DNA of 10,147 bases from Bacteroidota bacterium (GTDB lineage Bacteria; Bacteroidota; Bacteroidia; Chitinophagales; Chitinophagaceae): NCBI GenBank assembly GCA_023440945.1, contig JAEZRL010000487.1, positions 1 through 10,147 of the forward strand. The letters are read 5' to 3'. The position numbers and the translations under genes are program-made. Below, piece after piece: positions 7,470 to 10,147 of this stretch. The notes beneath the pieces are model-generated. The model did not search any database, was not told where the DNA came from, and saw only the letters and a program-made list of their open reading frames with translations. Position 1 is the first letter of the stretch; each line of letters opens with the position of its first letter.

Positions 7470-7778
7470 TTAACGACCACGAACCTCCTGGTAAACGAAA
7501 ATGTATTTCTCTTTTACAAAGCGCGGATCAGGACCGAGAGAAGATCGAAAATTATTTTCTCCATAAGGCGAACACGAATAAGGTGTTCGGGTAATAAGTA
7601 TCGGATATGTTTCAGAACTGTCTTTTGGTGAATAGATAGCCGTGAACAATTTCACACCATCACGCATGGTTATCATGCGTTCGGCTTTGTTGTAATTGTC
7701 CTGAATAAAGGTTGAAATATCCTGCGCCTGTGCAACGATAACAACAAGACTAAACAGAAGGGCGAATGTTTTTTTCAT
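7470..7778 (-). CDS. N-terminal fragment of CocE/NonD hydrolase: signal peptide and oxyanion region
   Basis: This 102-codon piece starts with a clean signal peptide (MKKTFALLFSLVVIVAQAQ, likely cut near residue 19), so the intact enzyme would be exported. It then carries the first strands of the alpha/beta hydrolase domain: MITMRDGVKLFTAIYSP (35-51) and ILITRTPYS (60-68). The Tyr of RTPY (residue 67) corresponds to the tyrosine that helps form the oxyanion hole in cocaine esterase (Tyr44). It ends with YIFVYQEVRGR, where most family members have QDVRG, so the usual Asp is Glu here. If translated alone, this peptide lacks Ser, Asp and His of the triad and should be inactive. The ATG at 7778 is the only convincing start. 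Confidence 0.6.
   Translation of the reverse strand: MKKTFALLFSLVVIVAQAQDISTFIQDNYNKAERMITMRDGVKLFTAIYSPKDSSETYPILITRTPYSCSPYGENNFRSSLGPDPRFVKEKYIFVYQEVRGR
7484..7489 (-). promoter_or_regulatory. AGGAGG upstream of the second hydrolase ATG
   Basis: An AGGAGG lies on the minus strand 14 bases before the ATG that follows the interrupting TAA. It arises from the CAG-GAG-GTT codons for QEV. The spacing is longer than usual, and Bacteroidota rely little on Shine-Dalgarno pairing, so it may be chance. It could help ribosomes restart after the TAA. Confidence 0.25.
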
Positions 7779-7818
7779 AATAGTGCCTGTAAATATAAAG
7801 CAACGGAATTGACAGCGG

Positions 7819-7864
7819 AAAAGAGCATTGTCCTCTTAACATAACAAACACTAAAAAGAGCATT
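7819..7864. repeat. 11-bp direct repeat upstream of the hydrolase
   Basis: AAAAGAGCATT occurs at 7819-7829 and again at 7854-7864, 35 bases apart start to start, between 41 and 86 bases upstream of the hydrolase ATG on the minus strand. Tandem sites at this distance can bind a regulator, but no known motif is recognised. Confidence 0.35.
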
Positions 7865-8013
7865 TTTTAAACAGAAAAAATTGCTTCAGGATAAAAAAAA
7901 CCTTTAGCACTTTAAATTATAATTAAACCCGGTTGAATTAATGACTTTTCAACAATTATTAGCTTTTGGCGCTATTAACTTCGATGCCGAATCATAATCC
8001 AATATCAATAACA

Positions 8014-8052
8014 AAAGCATTCAGCACAAAGAGCAATTGTACAAAATGCTTT
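8014..8052. repeat. Inverted repeat in the MFS leader region
   Basis: AAAGCATT (8014-8021) and AATGCTTT (8045-8052) are exact reverse complements with a 23-base spacer that carries the palindrome CAATTG. It lies 43 bases before the MFS ATG. It could be an operator or a leader hairpin; the arms are short, so chance is possible. Confidence 0.3.
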
Positions 8053-8095
8053 GCCTGCTCTCTTGATTTGATGATAGATTTCTAAAATAGAACAG

Positions 8096-9589
8096 ATGAA
8101 TTTGCGACCTTCAGAACAATTGTCCGACGAACAGGTTGAAACAGGACTGAAGCTTGTTGTTAAAGATGGCCTTGCGGCAGAAGCTATGACAGCCCTTACC
8201 GGTGGAACTTTTCTTGTTGCACTTGCCCTGTACATGGGCGCATCAAATTTCCAGATTGGTTTGTTGGCATCGCTTCCAACTTTTACTAATATTTTTCAAC
8301 TGATAACAATATGGATCGTACAGAAATATAATAACCGCAGAGCTATTGCTGTAGTAAGTAATTTTCTTGCACGTTTCCCTTTACTTGTTATTGGTTCGCT
8401 GCCGTTTTTATTCTCGCATGGAACAAGTTTGCAGGTACTGATATTTGTACTTTTCTTTCATTATCTCTTTGGTTCCCTGGCAGGACCAAGCTGGAACTCC
8501 TGGATGAAAGATCTTGTTCCTGAAAAAAGATTAGGTTCTTATTTTTCTCATCGCGGAAGACTTACACAATCACTCAATGTTATTTTAAGTTTAGCAATTG
8601 CGGTAAGTCTTGACTATATAAAAGCACATTATCCTTCTTATGAAATAACTGCTTATTCCATCATGTTTCTTATAGGTGGCGCAATTGGTATGCTTGGCGT
8701 ATATTTTCTTTCCGGAACGCCGGAACCAAAAACACAATTAACCAATCAAAATATTTTCAGATTACTCGGTAAACCGGTAAAGGATAAAAACTTCAGAAAG
8801 CTTTTAACCTTTAATGCTTTCTGGTTGTTTTCGATCAATCTTGCCACGCCTTTCTTTTCTGTTTATTTAATGAAAACGATCGGTCTTCCTTTGTCTTACA
8901 TTATTGCCTTAGGAATACTTACACAGTTAAGCAGTATTTTTTCTATTAAATTATGGGGAAAATATTCTGATCAGTTCAGTAATAAAACCATTATCACTAT
9001 CTGTGCACCTTTATATGTTGCTTGTATAACAGCCTGGGCTTTTATAGCCATGCCTTCAAGTCCTGCATTAACTATCGCAGAGTTAGTTGTTATCAACATT
9101 TTTAGTGGCATTGCAACAGCAGGAATCAATTTAGCATTAACCAACATTGGTTTAAAGCTGGCGCCCAAAAATGAGTCCATTGTTTATCTTACAAGCCGCA
9201 GCATGATAAATGCTCTTTTCTCTGCTATTGCACCAATTGTTGGCGGAACCCTTGCAGATTATTTCGGCAATCGTGAGCTGACGTGGAGCTTTCAATGGAA
9301 GACTGAAACCGGTGTTTCAATTTTCAAACTGCTTGCATTGGAACACTGGAGTTTTTTATTTGTAATTGGTGCTGTACTGGCAATGCTTTCTTTGCGGTTA
9401 TTAAAAGGCGTAAAGGAAGAAGGTGAAGTAACAAAAGACACCGCGGTAACAGCCATGAAAATAAACTTCAAAACACGTATAAAAGAAAGCCCGGTAAATG
9501 GATTGATAAGTAATACTACAGTTTTACCTGGTTACTTTAAAAAAATCGCCGGTGTTGGCAAAAGCAATATTTTATTTAAGAAACGCTGA
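8096..9589 (+). CDS. Uncharacterised MFS transporter, 497 aa
   Basis: This is a polytopic inner-membrane protein with about 12 hydrophobic segments arranged in two six-helix halves around a central loop (about residues 207-235). A hydrophilic N-terminus of about 20 residues precedes helix 1 (AMTALTGGTFLVALALYMG). The loop after helix 2 has the reduced MFS motif QKYNNRRAI (76-84). The segment GPSWNSWMKDLVPEKRLGSYFSHRGR (130-155) is characteristic of a family of unassigned bacterial MFS permeases. In the second half, KLWGKYSDQFSNKTII (285-300) is the equivalent motif A region. After the last helix (about 417-436) an unusually long basic cytoplasmic tail of about 60 residues runs to the TGA at 9587. 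The ATG at 8096 is the natural start. The gene is divergent from the broken hydrolase and stands alone on this strand; nothing nearby reveals the substrate. Confidence 0.85.
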   Translation: MNLRPSEQLSDEQVETGLKLVVKDGLAAEAMTALTGGTFLVALALYMGASNFQIGLLASLPTFTNIFQLITIWIVQKYNNRRAIAVVSNFLARFPLLVIGSLPFLFSHGTSLQVLIFVLFFHYLFGSLAGPSWNSWMKDLVPEKRLGSYFSHRGRLTQSLNVILSLAIAVSLDYIKAHYPSYEITAYSIMFLIGGAIGMLGVYFLSGTPEPKTQLTNQNIFRLLGKPVKDKNFRKLLTFNAFWLFSINLATPFFSVYLMKTIGLPLSYIIALGILTQLSSIFSIKLWGKYSDQFSNKTIITICAPLYVACITAWAFIAMPSSPALTIAELVVINIFSGIATAGINLALTNIGLKLAPKNESIVYLTSRSMINALFSAIAPIVGGTLADYFGNRELTWSFQWKTETGVSIFKLLALEHWSFLFVIGAVLAMLSLRLLKGVKEEGEVTKDTAVTAMKINFKTRIKESPVNGLISNTTVLPGYFKKIAGVGKSNILFKKR

Positions 9590-9646
9590 AATAAAAGCGC
9601 AGAAAGTATAAGCTGAATCCGGAATCGAATAGCAACCTTAAAACAA

Positions 9647-9676
9647 AAAAACCTCACCATAAAAAGTGAGGTTTTT
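9647..9676. terminator. Bidirectional intrinsic terminator between MFS gene and glnN
   Basis: A perfect 11-bp stem AAAAACCTCAC (9647-9657) with GTGAGGTTTTT (9666-9676) has an 8-nt loop. It has an A-run on one side and a T-run on the other, so it reads as hairpin plus U-tract on both strands. It lies midway between the stop codons of the convergent MFS gene (9589) and glnN (9699). Confidence 0.88.
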
Positions 9677-9698
9677 GCATTTGTAACTAAAACTTTAT

Positions 9699-10147
9699 CT
9701 ATCTCAAAAACAACATTTCGCGGTATTTCGGAAGTGTCCAGTCTTTATCGCTTACAAGATGTTCAAGTTTATCTACATGATAACGTATCTCATCAAAGAA
9801 AGGCGCTTTTACCTGGCTTTCGTAAGCTATTGCTTTTGTACGGGTGTCTGTGATGTTGTTTGCCACTTTTCTTGCTTCAACCAACTCATCTACTTTTTGA
9901 TAAATAACCTGTATATGTCTTGAAACTTTTTTCAAAATTTCAAGCTGGCTGGCATAAGCTGATTCCGGTAATCCTGCCTCTTTCAATCCGCAAATATTGT
10001 CCGCGATGGTATTCTGGTAACGAACTGCAGCCGGAATAATATGATTCAACGCAAGGTCACCCATAATACGTGCTTCTATCTGTACTTTTTTGATATAGTT
10101 CTCCAGTTCGATCTCATGACGTGCTTCCAACTCTGTATGCGTATATA
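9699..10147 (-). CDS. glnN: Glutamine synthetase type III, C-terminal part
   Basis: GSIII makes glutamine from glutamate, ammonia and ATP in the cytoplasm and is the usual glutamine synthetase of many Bacteroidota. The frame runs off the right edge, so only the last 148 or so residues of a roughly 720-residue protein are seen. The TAG stop is at 9701-9699. The visible part starts YTHTELEARHEIELENYIKK and continues IEARIMGDLALNHIIPAAVRYQN, which is the helical C-terminal region specific to GSIII, and ends DKWTLPKYREMLF-like (DWTLPKYREMLFLR). The codon at 10130 that could be read as a start is TTG inside LEARHE and is not a real start. The catalytic glutamine synthetase domain lies outside the window, so its integrity cannot be judged. 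A strong shared terminator follows the gene. Confidence 0.92.
   Translation of the reverse strand, partial: YTHTELEARHEIELENYIKKVQIEARIMGDLALNHIIPAAVRYQNTIADNICGLKEAGLPESAYASQLEILKKVSRHIQVIYQKVDELVEARKVANNITDTRTKAIAYESQVKAPFFDEIRYHVDKLEHLVSDKDWTLPKYREMLFLR

Larger units (their letters stand above)
5970..7778 (-). pseudogene. CocE/NonD family hydrolase interrupted by an in-frame TAA
   Basis: One continuous frame of 602 codons reads from the ATG at 7778 to the TAA at 5970-5972, broken only by a TAA at 7472-7470 (codon 103). Both halves belong to one protein of the CocE/NonD, X-Pro dipeptidyl-peptidase S15-like family (alpha-amino acid ester hydrolases, glutaryl-7-ACA acylases, cocaine esterase). 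The stop falls in the conserved stretch VRGR-stop-MSEGNF, where relatives usually have an aromatic residue; a Tyr codon (TAT or TAC) would need a single base change to become TAA. In joined numbering the triad is Ser154, Asp292 and His324, with spacing close to that of Xanthomonas alpha-amino acid ester hydrolase (174/307/340, from memory). No frameshift or other decay is seen, so this could be a very recent nonsense mutation, a sequencing error or a readthrough case. TAA is the normal terminator of other genes here, so a changed genetic code is not an explanation. Confidence 0.75.
7779..8095. other. Divergent intergenic region (317 bp) between hydrolase and MFS genes
   Basis: No coding frame with protein-like composition is seen. 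The region should hold both divergent promoters, but no site matches the TTTG / TAnnTTTG consensus well: TATATTTA about 10 bases upstream of the hydrolase ATG and TAGCTTTTG (7960-7968) on the plus side are only partial fits. It contains an 11-bp direct repeat at 7819 and 7854, a GTTGAA/TTCAAC inverted pair (7932-7953), and an 8-bp inverted repeat nearer the MFS start (8014-8052). It is rich in A and T runs. Confidence 0.5.

Noticed and set aside
7470..7472. Stop-codon reassignment or selenocysteine/pyrrolysine-type recoding
   Set aside because: The codon is TAA, which is not used for selenocysteine or pyrrolysine, and several neighbouring genes end in TAA, so it is a working stop here.
7244..7594. 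116-codon plus-strand frame crossing the hydrolase stop codon
   Set aside because: It is rich in His, Cys and Gln and has no recognisable motif. The minus strand carries the catalytic motifs, so this is a shadow and does not explain the TAA.
7960..7968. TAGCTTTTG at 7960 and again at 907-915 as shared -7 promoter elements
   Set aside because: The spacing inside the motif is one base too long for TAnnTTTG and neither copy has a well-placed -33 box; two copies of a 9-mer in AT-rich DNA may be chance.

Overview
The window looks like chromosomal DNA of a member of the Bacteroidota, most likely the Chitinophagaceae or a near relative. It is AT-rich. The recognisable genes are typical of that phylum: a START-like (AHSA1/SRPBCC type) small protein, a long-form LptF/LptG-type permease, a periplasmic SusA-like cyclomaltodextrinase next to an SLC45-type sugar transporter, a large secreted CocE/NonD hydrolase, and the C-terminus of a type III glutamine synthetase. 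Family assignments come from reading the proteins by eye, not from a search.

Layout, left to right. Positions 1-311 (+) hold the end of the START-like gene, cut by the window edge. It meets a hypothetical gene (308-904, -) tail to tail, with overlapping stop codons. A strong intrinsic terminator serving the START-like gene lies inside the coding region of that hypothetical gene. An LptF/LptG-family permease (931-2382, +) runs divergently from it and starts with a non-ATG codon. A hairpin at 2417-2452 separates the permease from a convergent two-gene operon on the minus strand: the SLC45/MFS sugar permease (5732-4335) and then the GH13 cyclomaltodextrinase (4335-2467), whose stop and start overlap as TGATG. 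Together these two would cleave maltodextrins in the periplasm and import the products. A perfect 11-bp inverted repeat brackets the probable promoter of this operon.

Positions 5970-7778 (-) encode a secreted CocE/NonD alpha/beta hydrolase interrupted by one in-frame TAA at codon 103. The reading frame is otherwise intact on both sides and the catalytic triad is retained. A 317-bp divergent intergenic region follows, then an uncharacterised 12-TM MFS transporter (8096-9589, +). That gene converges on the 3' end of glnN (9699 to the right edge, -) across a textbook bidirectional terminator.

I found no mobile elements, tRNA or rRNA genes, or CRISPR arrays, and no wholly new multi-gene system. 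The points most worth a second look are the stop-interrupted hydrolase, the inverted repeat around the maltodextrin operon promoter, and the terminator embedded in an opposing coding region.
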